Numbered from the stretch's first letter, positions 16,139 to 23,669 are shown. The stretch: 42,629 bases of DNA from an uncultured Rhodospirillales bacterium (GCA_903823665.1 CAIJTR010000006.1:1-42629), one strand, 5' to 3'. The notes: a model not told the origin generated them from the letters alone. A program made the numbers and translations.

Positions 16139-16458
16139 AAGCCCTCCAACGTCGCACGAAGCTCGGCCTCGGTGATCACACCGCGCACCATCAAATTGTC
16201 AGCAATCGATCTGATCCAGCGTTGATAATAGCTCAGCCGGTGATACTCCGCCTCCGGAATGGCCTCGATCCCGCGCCGAAGCTCATCGACCGACATCACC
16301 TTCTTCGCCCCGAGCAGCCCGCGCACCGCATCGACGGTCCGGTCAAACTCGGTCAGCGCGTGATCGCCGGTATCCACAGCATCACACATGAATTTCGAAA
16401 CGCCGCCCATATCGTGATGGGCGCGCGGCACGTCATGATCAGGAAGAACATTGCTCAT
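16135..16458 (-). CDS. Nitrile hydratase beta N-terminal domain-like subunit / accessory protein
   Basis: A 107-residue helical protein equal to the N-terminal half of nitrile hydratase beta. The HHDMGGVSKF opening corresponds to the HDxGGMxGF start of beta, and LSYYQRWIRSIADNLMVRGVITEAEL is the conserved helix pair of that domain. The same fold is also used by nitrile hydratase activators (P14K/NhlE type), so it could be a structural subunit, a cobalt-insertion chaperone or both. Its place first in an overlapping three-gene unit, with no other beta N-terminal half nearby, favours a structural role. It starts 9 bases after the stop of the SH3 gene, so it probably belongs to the same transcript. 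Confidence 0.82.
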   Translation of the reverse strand: MSNVLPDHDVPRAHHDMGGVSKFMCDAVDTGDHALTEFDRTVDAVRGLLGAKKVMSVDELRRGIEAIPEAEYHRLSYYQRWIRSIADNLMVRGVITEAELRATLEGL

Positions 16459-16467
16459 GCGACAATC

Positions 16468-17250
16468 CTATCCGCCAATCGCCTCGTTGGGATAGACGCC
16501 ATAAATCTCGGTCCGCTTCAGCCAGCCGCGATACGTGCTCACCTCAATCTCACACCAAGCTGCAGTGGCGGCACAAGCGCGAACTCGCCCGATCACGCCA
16601 GGTTTGAGAATTGCGACCGGATCAGCCTTGTCATCCGGGTTGGCCCGCAGCGTCCGGTCCGTCTCGCGCACCGCCAGGCTGCGACGCGGCGAAAGGGCAG
16701 GGGCGCGCACCCAGCCACGCACATTGTCCTGATCCTGCACCAGCCGCCAATCCTCCAGTTCACGCAGAATTTCCACCGGCAAATCCCTGCGGTGATAAAC
16801 CCAGTCAATCGGATACCGCGTCCCCGGCCCCACGCGCAGATTTACATCGTCGAACCGCAGCGACATGAACCGAGGGATCACCAACCCCGTCACACTGCCC
16901 TTGTTCGGATCATTCGGCGGCGGGGTAGCAGGAGCCTCAGTCTTTGGTGCGTTTGCTGCCTCTGCCGGTGCCTCGTTCTTGGGAGTGGCAACCGCAGCCC
17001 CAGCGGCTGCCGATCCAACCGCAGCCGCACTCGCACCCACAGCAACTCCCGCGGTCGATTTCTTGCCCTTCGGCTTAACCGCATGCGCATTGTGCGGCGC
17101 TGGCACCACCGGCACCGGCTTGGCGGCTTTGGCAGAATGAGCCTTCGGTTTCGCCGCCGGCACCCCCAATTGCGAGGGCGGTGGCGAGGTCTGGGCGAGG
17201 GCAGGGGAGGCCGCCAGCACGGCGATCAGGGCAATCCGGAAAATTCTCAT
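16468..17250 (-). CDS. Exported bacterial SH3-domain protein
   Basis: A 260-residue secreted protein. The signal peptide MRIFRIALIAVLAASPALA is followed by an Ala/Pro/Lys-rich linker (about residues 20-120) and two bacterial SH3 units (SH3_4 type). The first has LRFDDVNLRVGPGTRYPIDW. The second has LRANPDDKADPVAILKPG and ends in WCEIEVSTYRGWLKRTEIYG. Such proteins bind peptidoglycan or act at the cell surface in alphaproteobacteria. I prefer the ATG at 17250, which gives a clean signal peptide and has AGGGATAGG upstream, over an open codon five residues earlier. It lies between dsrE-like and nitrile hydratase-like genes on the same strand, but its own function is not obviously linked to them. 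Confidence 0.83.
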   Translation of the reverse strand: MRIFRIALIAVLAASPALAQTSPPPSQLGVPAAKPKAHSAKAAKPVPVVPAPHNAHAVKPKGKKSTAGVAVGASAAAVGSAAAGAAVATPKNEAPAEAANAPKTEAPATPPPNDPNKGSVTGLVIPRFMSLRFDDVNLRVGPGTRYPIDWVYHRRDLPVEILRELEDWRLVQDQDNVRGWVRAPALSPRRSLAVRETDRTLRANPDDKADPVAILKPGVIGRVRACAATAAWCEIEVSTYRGWLKRTEIYGVYPNEAIGG

Positions 17251-17293
17251 GCCTATCCCTGCCAAGTTGCGGGCGCACGGGTCAAGCCTGCCG

Positions 17294-17662
17294 TTACAGC
17301 GTAATGAGCTGAAAGCCCCGAGTGGCCTCCAGGAAAGTCACCACCCCTGCAATTTCAACGCCGTGCAGCATCGGCTCGGCCATCCCCACCATACGCAGCC
17401 CAGCCTCGCAGGCGATCATCCGCACCTCCATCGCCACCGCCGCTTGCCGCAATTCGCCAAGCGCCGCCACGCCGCGCGCTGCCGTCGATTCGTCATCCGC
17501 CGCAAAACCGGAAATATCGGCGGCCAGCGCCCGGCACCCATCCTGGGTGGCGAACAGCACCACCTCCCGCCCCATCGCCGCCGCCCCCGTCGCCAGCACA
17601 AACGCATAATGCGCCCGCGCGTAATCGCCCGAGATCAGCAACACGCCCAACCCGTCAGCCAT
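17294..17662 (-). CDS. DsrE/DsrF-like family protein
   Basis: A 122-residue single-domain protein with the DsrE-like fold: strand LGVLLISGDYARAHYAFVLA, then GREVVLFATQDGCRAL, then VAMEVRMIACEAGLRMVGM. One Cys sits in MIACEAG, the position used for sulfur carriage in several DsrE/TusD relatives, and another is in DGCRAL. Members move sulfane sulfur or bind nucleotides, and many are uncharacterised. The ATG at 17662 overlaps the end of the adenylyltransferase gene by eight bases, so the pair is co-translated. That places a possible sulfur carrier beside an E1-like sulfur-activating enzyme. Transport of sulfur is inference. Confidence 0.75.
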   Translation of the reverse strand: MADGLGVLLISGDYARAHYAFVLATGAAAMGREVVLFATQDGCRALAADISGFAADDESTAARGVAALGELRQAAVAMEVRMIACEAGLRMVGMAEPMLHGVEIAGVVTFLEATRGFQLITL

Positions 17663-18422
17663 GCGACGGCCCACACACCGAACAGGTCGGATCGCGCTTG
17701 AAGCTCATCGTGCGAAACAGCACCGACAGCGCATCCCAGACCAGCAACCGGCCAGACAAACCCTCGCCAATCTCCAAAATCTCCTTCAGCACCTCAGTCG
17801 CCTGCAACGTCCCCATCACGCCAGTCACAGAGCCCAGCACCCCCGCCTCACCACAACTCGGCACCATCCCATCCGGTGGAGCCTCAGGATAAAGGCAGCG
17901 ATAACAGGGCCCGCCCGCATGCGGCTTGAACGTCGAAAGCTGCCCCTCAAACCGCAACACCGCCGCACTCACCAGCGTCCGCTTTGCCGCCACACACGCA
18001 TCGGCCACCAAAAACCGCGTCGGGAAGTTGTCGCTGCCGTCGCACACAATGTCATAGCCACCGACCAGTGCGGCCACATTCTCATGCCCCAGCCGCACCG
18101 GATGCACGTCAATCACCACATCCGGATTGATCCCCCGCACAGCATCCGCCGCACTGTCCGCCTTGCGCCGCCCCAAATCGCCCATCCCGTGTGCGATCTG
18201 CCGCTGCAAGTTGGAAAGCTCGACCACATCGCCATCCACAATGCCGATCCGCCCCACCCCCGCCGCCGCCAGATACAACGCCAAAGGCGAGCCGAGGCCG
18301 CCAGCGCCTATCACCAGCACAGAGGCCGCCCGCAGCTTCGCCTGTCCCACCCCGCCCACTTCGCCCAGCAGGATGTGGCGCGAATAACGCTGAATCTCGG
18401 CTTCGGAAAATTCCATGTCCAT
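17655..18422 (-). CDS. moeB: HesA/MoeB/ThiF-family adenylyltransferase
   Basis: A 255-residue E1-like enzyme that adenylates the C-terminal Gly-Gly of a ubiquitin-like sulfur carrier (MoaD or ThiS). The ATP-binding loop [19 protein letters not shown] and the Arg-finger helix ELSNLQRQ are canonical. Catalytic Cys is in [10 protein letters not shown], and zinc is bound by CYRC and a C-terminal CSVC. No rhodanese domain is fused, so it is the short MoeB/ThiF type; which carrier it serves is not shown. The start is probably ATG at 18422 (or 18416). Neither has an SD, because the bases just upstream form the inverted repeat described separately; ATG at 18449 is a third option. It begins the minus-strand run that includes the nitrile hydratase-like genes. 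Confidence 0.88.
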   Translation of the reverse strand: MDMEFSEAEIQRYSRHILLGEVGGVGQAKLRAASVLVIGAGGLGSPLALYLAAAGVGRIGIVDGDVVELSNLQRQIAHGMGDLGRRKADSAADAVRGINPDVVIDVHPVRLGHENVAALVGGYDIVCDGSDNFPTRFLVADACVAAKRTLVSAAVLRFEGQLSTFKPHAGGPCYRCLYPEAPPDGMVPSCGEAGVLGSVTGVMGTLQATEVLKEILEIGEGLSGRLLVWDALSVLFRTMSFKRDPTCSVCGPSHG

Positions 18423-18439
18423 GTCACATATATAGTGAC
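18423..18439. promoter_or_regulatory. Inverted repeat GTCAC-N7-GTGAC between moeB-like gene and queC
   Basis: A palindrome GTCAC-ATATATA-GTGAC in the 56-base divergent intergenic region. The AT-rich centre contains a TATATA -10-like element, so a regulator bound here could control both directions. It abuts the moeB-like start directly. No regulator is identified. Confidence 0.45.
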
Positions 18440-18478
18440 GTCCGGGCATTCTGTCCTGATCCACGGAGCCCCACCCAT

Positions 18479-19177
18479 ATGACCGAGACCGCCCTGGTGC
18501 TGTTCTCCGGCGGCCAGGATTCCGCCACCTGCCTCGCCTGGGCGCTGCACCACTACGACCACGTCGAAACCATCGGCTTCGCCTACCGCCAGCGTCACGC
18601 CATCGAACTCGAATGCCGCATCCCCGTGCGCGACGCCCTCGCCCGCATCGGCGGCTGGCGCGGAACCCTGGGTGCCGACCACATCGTCGATCTTGGTTCG
18701 TCCCTCTCAGCCATTGGCCAAACCGCCCTGACGGAGGATGTTCTCATCGCCATGAACGGGGATGACCTGCCCAATACTTTCGTGCCCGGCCGCAACCTCC
18801 TCTTCCTCACCTACGCCGCCGCCGTTGCCTACAGGCGAGGCCTGAAGCGCATCATCGGCGGCATGTGCGAGACGGACTTTTCCGGCTACCCCGATTGCCG
18901 CGACGACACCATCAAGGCCATGCAACTCGCCCTCAATCTCGGCATGAACCAGCGCTTTGTGCTCGAAACCCCGCTCATGTGGATCGATAAGGCGCAAACC
19001 TGGGCCATGGCGCTCGGCCTCGGTGGCCAACCCCTGATCGACGCCATCATCGAGGAAACCCACACCTGCTACCTCGGCGATCGCACCACACGCCACGCAT
19101 GGGGCTATGGCTGTTCCACGTGTCCGGCATGTGAATTACGCGCAAATGGCTGGCGCAAATGGCAATCTACGCTGTAA
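18479..19177 (+). CDS. queC: 7-cyano-7-deazaguanine (preQ0) synthase QueC
   Basis: A 232-residue cytoplasmic enzyme that converts 7-carboxy-7-deazaguanine to preQ0 using ATP and ammonia, on the path to queuosine in tRNA. The PP-loop [11 protein letters not shown] (S10 to S15) binds [21 protein letters not shown] is the QueC substrate-side signature. The C-terminal zinc site is present: a Cys in THTCY, then [11 protein letters not shown]. The ATG has GGAG upstream. It is divergent from the moeB-like gene and 27 bases upstream of cysK. Other queuosine genes (queD, queE, queF) are not in the window. Confidence 0.96.
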   Translation: MTETALVLFSGGQDSATCLAWALHHYDHVETIGFAYRQRHAIELECRIPVRDALARIGGWRGTLGADHIVDLGSSLSAIGQTALTEDVLIAMNGDDLPNTFVPGRNLLFLTYAAAVAYRRGLKRIIGGMCETDFSGYPDCRDDTIKAMQLALNLGMNQRFVLETPLMWIDKAQTWAMALGLGGQPLIDAIIEETHTCYLGDRTTRHAWGYGCSTCPACELRANGWRKWQSTL

Positions 19178-19204
19178 ATAGGTTCATTCCAGGGAGATAG
19201 CGCC

Positions 19205-20128
19205 ATGAAAGCTCAAAGTGTTCTGCACACCATCGGTGGCACCCCACATATCCGCGTCTCACGTCTCTTTCCGAACGCCGATGTCTGGATCAAGTCGGAG
19301 CGCACCAACCCCGGCGGCTCCATCAAGGACCGTATCGCTCTCGCCATGGTCGAAGCAGCGGAGGCTGATGGCCATTTGAAGCCCGGCGGTACCATCATCG
19401 AGCCCACGTCCGGCAACACCGGCGTCGGTCTCGCCATGGTGGCCGCCGTCAAAGGCTACAAACTCATCCTCGTGATGCCCGATTCAATGTCCGTCGAGCG
19501 CCGCTATCTCATGCAGGCCTACGGTGCCAGCTTCGACCTCACGCCCCGCGCACAGGGCATGAAGGGAGCCATCGCCCGCGCCGAGGAACTGATCGCGCAA
19601 ACGCCCGGTGCCTGGATGCCACAGCAATTCATTAACCCCGCCAACGTTGATGTTCATGTCCGCACCACCTCGCAGGAAATCCTCGCCGACTTCCCGGAAG
19701 GCCTGGACGCCATCATCACCGGCGTCGGCACCGGCGGCCACCTCACCGGCGTCGCCCGCGTGCTCAAGCCGCTATTCCCGAAGCTGAAGGTGTTCGCCGT
19801 CGAGCCGACTGCATCGCCCGTCATCTCCGGTGGCGCACCATCACCCCATCCCATCCAGGGCATCGGGGCCGGCTTCATCCCCGGCAACCTCGACGTCGCC
19901 TTGCTCGACGGCGTGATCCAGGTCGAAGGCGAAGCTGCCCGTGAATGGGCCCGCCAATCCGCCCGCAAGGAGGGCCTGCTCGTCGGCATCTCCTCCGGTG
20001 CCACGCTGGCCGCGATTTCGCAGAAGCTTCCGGAACTCGGTGCCAACGCCCGCGTGCTCGGCTTCAACTACGACACCGGCGAGCGCTACCTCTCGGTGCC
20101 GGACTTCCTCGTGCCAGCAACGCCGTAA
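19205..20128 (+). CDS. cysK: Cysteine synthase A (O-acetylserine sulfhydrylase)
   Basis: A 307-residue PLP enzyme of fold type II making L-cysteine from O-acetylserine and sulfide. The PLP Lys is K41 in [12 protein letters not shown]. The substrate loop [11 protein letters not shown] and the PLP-phosphate loop [12 protein letters not shown] are intact, as are GIGAGFIP and the C-terminal ISSGATLAA. This gives the full CysK signature, without the C-terminal CBS extension of cystathionine beta-synthase. An AGGGAGAT SD precedes the ATG. The 3' end is followed within 12 bases by the paired palindromic repeat, which probably ends the transcript. Confidence 0.94.
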   Translation: MKAQSVLHTIGGTPHIRVSRLFPNADVWIKSERTNPGGSIKDRIALAMVEAAEADGHLKPGGTIIEPTSGNTGVGLAMVAAVKGYKLILVMPDSMSVERRYLMQAYGASFDLTPRAQGMKGAIARAEELIAQTPGAWMPQQFINPANVDVHVRTTSQEILADFPEGLDAIITGVGTGGHLTGVARVLKPLFPKLKVFAVEPTASPVISGGAPSPHPIQGIGAGFIPGNLDVALLDGVIQVEGEAAREWARQSARKEGLLVGISSGATLAAISQKLPELGANARVLGFNYDTGERYLSVPDFLVPATP

Positions 20129-20139
20129 CCGTCGATCTT

Positions 20140-20217
20140 CGTAGGGTGCAGTCCGCTTTGGGACTGCACCATTCACGCGGCGAATTGGTGCAGTCCCCAA
20201 GCGGACTGCACCCTACG
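20140..20217. repeat. Inverted pair of CGTAGGGTGCA palindromic repeats
   Basis: Two copies of the element at 11939-11970 facing each other. Copy one has stem GGTGCAGTCC/GGACTGCACC with loop GCTTTG (20145-20170). Copy two has stem GGTGCAGTCC/GGACTGCACC with loop CCAAGC (20187-20212). The outer ends CGTAGGG and CCCTACG also pair, so the whole unit can form one large cruciform or two hairpins. It separates the convergent cysK and DUF6065-like genes and contributes the last bases of the latter, including its TAG stop. It is suited to act as a bidirectional terminator. Confidence 0.85.
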
Positions 20218-20977
20218 GATTGACCGGACACCGACGCCGTTTGCGGACCTCCGTCGCATACCCGCCGAACGGACGGTCTGGTGTCTGATTGGGCGTCACG
20301 ATCGAATCGCGATAGCCGTCCCAGTCCTGCGCCGTGAACGTCCCCAGCCCATCGCCCGTGCGCATCCGGTCGAGCGAGGCATCGGTATAAACATGGCGCG
20401 GCAGTGGCTGCGCCTGCACCAGCGGAAACTGGCTCGACAGCTTCACCGGCGCGTGCGTCCGCGTCAGCCTTAGATTGGTGAACAGCGGCCCGAACCACCG
20501 ATCCGTCTCCACAATCCCCTCATACGCCACATACCCACCCGGACCCGGCAAATTCGCCACCGGACGCAGCAACAAACTCCAATCCGCTGCTGTCCGCGCA
20601 AACAGCCCGGTCCAGATTTGGAAATGCCCAGGCTCCGGCAGCGCCGTCAGAAATGGCGGCGCACACCCCTGCAACGCCTGCGGTGCCGCCGCATCGAACG
20701 TCGCCGAGAAATCCGGGAACTGCACCACATCCAGCAGCAGCCACGTATCGAGCGCCGGATACGTCCAGTAAATATCCGCCCCATCCCACAACAGGCTGAG
20801 ATCCATCGGCGCGAACAGGTAATACCCAAACGCCGATGCCGTCGTTAACGCATCGCAATACCGCGCCGCGCGTGTCGGAATGGTGCCGCAGGCGGCACGA
20901 TCCGCCCGTTGCGGCGGTCGGCATTGCGGGGTCACGCAATGAAACTGAACCAAAGGGGAGGGCTCGGTGGCGCGCAT
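20213..20977 (-). CDS. Uncharacterised protein, DUF6065-like
   Basis: A 254-residue soluble protein without signal peptide or membrane segments. It is unusually rich in aromatic residues and Pro: ARYCDALTTASAFGYYLFAP, LLWDGADIYWTYPAL, VETDRWFGPLFTNLRLTRTH. From memory these resemble the DUF6065 family, for which I know no function; this was not checked by search. RYCDALTTASAFGYY and GPGGYVAYEGIVETDRWFGP look like the conserved cores. Its Cys residues (C14, C19, C30, C41 region) are N-terminal. Upstream on the same strand, with a strong hairpin between, lies the 57-residue repeat-motif gene, so it may act on or with that peptide (inference). The last codons lie inside the palindromic repeat pair. 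Confidence 0.6.
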   Translation of the reverse strand: MRATEPSPLVQFHCVTPQCRPPQRADRAACGTIPTRAARYCDALTTASAFGYYLFAPMDLSLLWDGADIYWTYPALDTWLLLDVVQFPDFSATFDAAAPQALQGCAPPFLTALPEPGHFQIWTGLFARTAADWSLLLRPVANLPGPGGYVAYEGIVETDRWFGPLFTNLRLTRTHAPVKLSSQFPLVQAQPLPRHVYTDASLDRMRTGDGLGTFTAQDWDGYRDSIVTPNQTPDRPFGGYATEVRKRRRCPVNP

Positions 20978-21018
20978 GAATATTCCTAGGTGGATGTGGT
21001 TCGCCGAATAAGGCGCTT

Positions 21019-21067
21019 CAGCCGGCCACCGCCTTGCAGGGACGCAGTTGCAAAGCGTGGCCGGCTG
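21019..21067 (-). terminator. Strong imperfect hairpin between the 57-aa gene and the DUF6065-like gene
   Basis: A perfect 11-bp outer stem (CAGCCGGCCAC with GTGGCCGGCTG) and a partly paired inner part (CCTTGCA against TTGCAAAG). It lies 65 bases after the small gene's stop and 41 bases before the DUF6065-like start. No U-tract follows on the minus strand. It is best read as a partial terminator or mRNA stabiliser that would give more small-peptide than downstream-gene message. Confidence 0.55.
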
Positions 21068-21132
21068 GCATGGGGCCTACCCGGGATTGCGCGATCAGCC
21101 CTTATGGCGTGACCGCGATCACCCGTGGCTGA

Positions 21133-21306
21133 TCAGTCCCGCACGAGGCGGAACGCCCCACCAAGGCGAATGCGACCCGAATCGGTCGTGGTGGCAGCCA
21201 CATCCTTCACGGGCGGAAGCCGGAATGCTCCGCCGAGGCGAATGGTGCCGCTATCGTGGACCGTCGGCGCGTCATCAAGATTGCGTTTGCATTCAGTTGT
21301 GTTCAC
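21133..21306 (-). CDS. 57-residue peptide with a duplicated DSGxIRLGGAFRL motif (candidate precursor peptide)
   Basis: A small gene found by reading the minus strand. It has a GTG start at 21306 preceded by AAAAAGGA with a 7-base gap, and a TGA stop at 21133-21135. The N-terminal 17 residues (MNTTECKRNLDDAPTVH) are polar and leader-like. Two copies of DSG[T/R]IRLGGAFRL follow, at residues 18-30 and 42-54, linked by PPVKDVAATTT; the peptide ends VRD. Of the 12 identical residues, 8 are encoded by different codons in the two copies (for example AGC/TCG, GGA/GGG, CGG/CGC), so the peptide and not the DNA has been conserved. No signal peptide or membrane segment is present, and there is one Cys (C6). 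Function unknown. Repeat cores behind a leader, with a conserved hypothetical gene downstream, recall RiPP precursors, but no known modifying enzyme is recognisable. Confidence 0.72.
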   Translation of the reverse strand: MNTTECKRNLDDAPTVHDSGTIRLGGAFRLPPVKDVAATTTDSGRIRLGGAFRLVRD

Positions 21307-21347
21307 AGGGCGGTCCTTTTTAAGAAATTGCCATCATTCCCTTGGAA

Positions 21348-21395
21348 TTAACGTGGTAACCAACGTTAAGTTAACGCGAATCACGCCATCGTTAA
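21348..21395. promoter_or_regulatory. Four TTAACG/CGTTAA boxes in the divergent intergenic region
   Basis: TTAACG at 21348 and 21371 and CGTTAA at 21364 and 21390 form two inverted pairs (spacers of 10 and 13 bases). They lie in the 264-base AT-richer gap between the minus-strand 57-aa gene and the plus-strand SARP-like regulator. Nothing else is recognised in the gap. Boxes of this kind typically bind a dimeric regulator; which one is unknown. Confidence 0.45.
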
Positions 21396-21570
21396 TGCAT
21401 CCAAGGAACCAGTGATGCCTCCAGGCCACAAAGCCTGCTGGCTTGGATAAATTTCCTCTTGGGGTGGCTGATGTAAAGAGATATTTCCTAAATTCGATGA
21501 TTGGCCACTTTGAATTGATGCCTACACGCATCACGAACATCGAAACGAGAAGCAAAATGGCACCGGCCGC

Positions 21571-23655
21571 GTGACTAAGCCGATCAGTCTGGAAAAAACG
21601 TTGCGGCCGTCACAATCCCAGTCGTTGGGCGTCCGCGAAGCAGAATCCTGGCATGGACCGACCAAGCTACGCTTGCGTCTGATCGGCCAAATGTCAGCGA
21701 GTGACGAGAACGGCATCGTAGCCCTTCCACGCGTGCGCAAAACCCGCGCAGTGCTCGCAATCCTGGCACTCGCAGCCCCGCGCCCGGTCCTGCGTAATCA
21801 AATCACAGCGCTGCTCTGGAGCACGCGGGAGAGCGAACAGGCACGCGCCTCGTTGCGTCAAAGCGTCCACGAATTGCAGGATATGTGCGTCACCATCGGC
21901 CTGCCGCTTTTGCGCACCGGCCGCCAACACCTGCAACTCGACATTGATCAGGTCTGGGTCGATGTCCACGCCATCGCCCACGCCACCAGCGCCCAAGCCG
22001 ATCTGCTCGACCTCGTGCAAGGCGGCGTGCTCGAGGATCTCACCGGCCTTGATCCCGCGTTCGACCAATGGCTCGCCACCGAAACCCGCACCGTGCACAC
22101 CACTGCCGGCAATCTGGCCGCCCTGGTGCTTGAGCAACAGAGCGAGCCCGCCAAAATCATCGCCGCTGCCCGCCGCCTCGTCGCCATTTCCCCCACGCAC
22201 GAGGCAGGGTGGCGGCGTCTGATGCAGGCCTATGGTGACGCAGGCGAACGCGCTGCGGCGATCGAGGCATTTGAGCAATGCGTGCAATCACTCTCCCTCA
22301 TTGCTCGCACGCAGCCATCCAATGAGACGATGACCCTTGCCACCGCCATCCGGGACGGCACAGCCAACGCAGCCCCAGTTGTCGCAGCAGTGCCCCCCGG
22401 CACCTCGCCGCACATCCCGCATAATGGCTCCGGCCGCGGCTCGCGCCGCGGTGTTTGGCTTGGTGTCGCAGCCTTTCGTGCGACCGACCCGCAAGACGAA
22501 GCCACCGTCTCCGTCGGCCTCGCCGAGGAGATCACCACGGCCCTTGCGCGCTTTCGCTGGATCAATCTGATCGCGCCCGGCTCCATCGCCGCGTTGGCGC
22601 ACGAACCAACCGGGCAGACCGAGCGCTGGCGTGCGCTGGACCTCGACTTCCTCCTCGACGGCACCATCCAGCGCAGTGGCGGGATGCTGGACGGCGGCCA
22701 AATCCGCGTCACCGTCCGTCTGATCGACATGCGCGAAGGCTGCGAAGTCATCTGGTCCCGCCGCTTCGACCGTGCCGCAGCCGGTCTGTTCACGCTGCAA
22801 GACGAGATCGCGGCGGAAACCGCAGCCCAGGTCGATCCCGAGCTGATCATGCACGAAAGCAAACGCATCGCTGCGCGCCCGATGCAGGACCCGACGGCCT
22901 ATGAGCTGATGTTGCGCGCCATTCCGGCTATCTACCGGCTGGTCGAGCCTGCCTACAGTGAGGCTGGACGCATGCTCGCCTTGGCCGCCGAGCGTGCGCC
23001 AGACAGCGCAACACTACATGCATGGTGGGCCTGCTGGTATGCGTTTCTTGTAGGCCAAGGCTGGGCAGCCGACCCCGAGGCGGCCATTCAGAAAGCGGGC
23101 AGTCTTGCCGAGCGGGCCGTGGCGTTAGACCCCGCCTGCGCCCGCGCATTGTCCATTGCAGGCTACGTCCGAGGCTTCGTGCTGCACCGTGATATCGCAG
23201 AAACCATCGCCCTGCATGAGCGCGCGCTTGTGCTCAACCCGAACATGCCATTCGCGTGGGCCGTCTCCGCCCTGGCGCACACCTATGCCGGTGATCATGA
23301 AACTGCCGTCGCTTATGCGCTGCAGGCACGAAGGCTCTCGCCATTTGATCCGCACGGGTTTTTCTTCGACAACGCGCTGATGGTGCCAAGCCTGCTGCTC
23401 GGTGACTTTGACACCGTTGTCGCCGCTGGAAGGCGCTCTCTCGGTCTCAATCCAGCTATGTCATCCACGTGCAAGGGCCTACTATCCGCCCTGGGCCATC
23501 TTGGCCGTCCTGACGAAGCGAAAGCTGTTCTCGCCCAATTGCTGCAGATCGAGCCGCGATTCACTCTCGCCAGTGCAGCAGCCCGTTCGCCACTGCGGCG
23601 TGAGGCCGATCGGGCAACCTATCTTGATGGCCTGCGTCTGGCCGGACTGCGCTAA
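21571..23655 (+). CDS. SARP/BTAD-type regulator with TolB-N-like and TPR domains
   Basis: A 694-residue soluble protein. Residues about 31-110 are a winged-helix DNA-binding domain of the OmpR/SARP kind (KTRAVLAILALAAPRPVLRNQITALLW). A bacterial transcriptional activator (BTAD) helical domain follows to about 255 (HEAGWRRLMQAYGDAGERAAAIEAFEQC). Residues about 295-425 resemble the FlgO/TolB-N type nucleotide-cyclase-associated module (VGLAEEITTALARFRWINLI, LDFLLDGTIQRSG). The rest is TPR repeats (AERAVALDPACARALSIAGY, ERALVLNPNMPFAWAVSALA). It probably activates transcription in response to an unknown signal. The GTG start overlaps the TGA of a 5-codon ORF that begins ATG at 21557. The winged helix needs a start upstream of the next ATG (21691), which supports the GTG. 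Confidence 0.8.
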   Translation: MTKPISLEKTLRPSQSQSLGVREAESWHGPTKLRLRLIGQMSASDENGIVALPRVRKTRAVLAILALAAPRPVLRNQITALLWSTRESEQARASLRQSVHELQDMCVTIGLPLLRTGRQHLQLDIDQVWVDVHAIAHATSAQADLLDLVQGGVLEDLTGLDPAFDQWLATETRTVHTTAGNLAALVLEQQSEPAKIIAAARRLVAISPTHEAGWRRLMQAYGDAGERAAAIEAFEQCVQSLSLIARTQPSNETMTLATAIRDGTANAAPVVAAVPPGTSPHIPHNGSGRGSRRGVWLGVAAFRATDPQDEATVSVGLAEEITTALARFRWINLIAPGSIAALAHEPTGQTERWRALDLDFLLDGTIQRSGGMLDGGQIRVTVRLIDMREGCEVIWSRRFDRAAAGLFTLQDEIAAETAAQVDPELIMHESKRIAARPMQDPTAYELMLRAIPAIYRLVEPAYSEAGRMLALAAERAPDSATLHAWWACWYAFLVGQGWAADPEAAIQKAGSLAERAVALDPACARALSIAGYVRGFVLHRDIAETIALHERALVLNPNMPFAWAVSALAHTYAGDHETAVAYALQARRLSPFDPHGFFFDNALMVPSLLLGDFDTVVAAGRRSLGLNPAMSSTCKGLLSALGHLGRPDEAKAVLAQLLQIEPRFTLASAAARSPLRREADRATYLDGLRLAGLR

Positions 23656-23669
23656 ATCATTCATCAAGA

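Noticed and set aside
16222-17304. 360-codon plus-strand ORF opposite the SH3 and nitrile hydratase-like genes
   Set aside because: Antisense to well-supported genes and of low-complexity Arg-rich composition.
21048-21415. Plus-strand ORFs of 91-96 codons in the intergenic region upstream of the SARP-like gene
   Set aside because: They lie antisense to the 57-aa gene, whose synonymous-only repeat divergence supports the minus strand.
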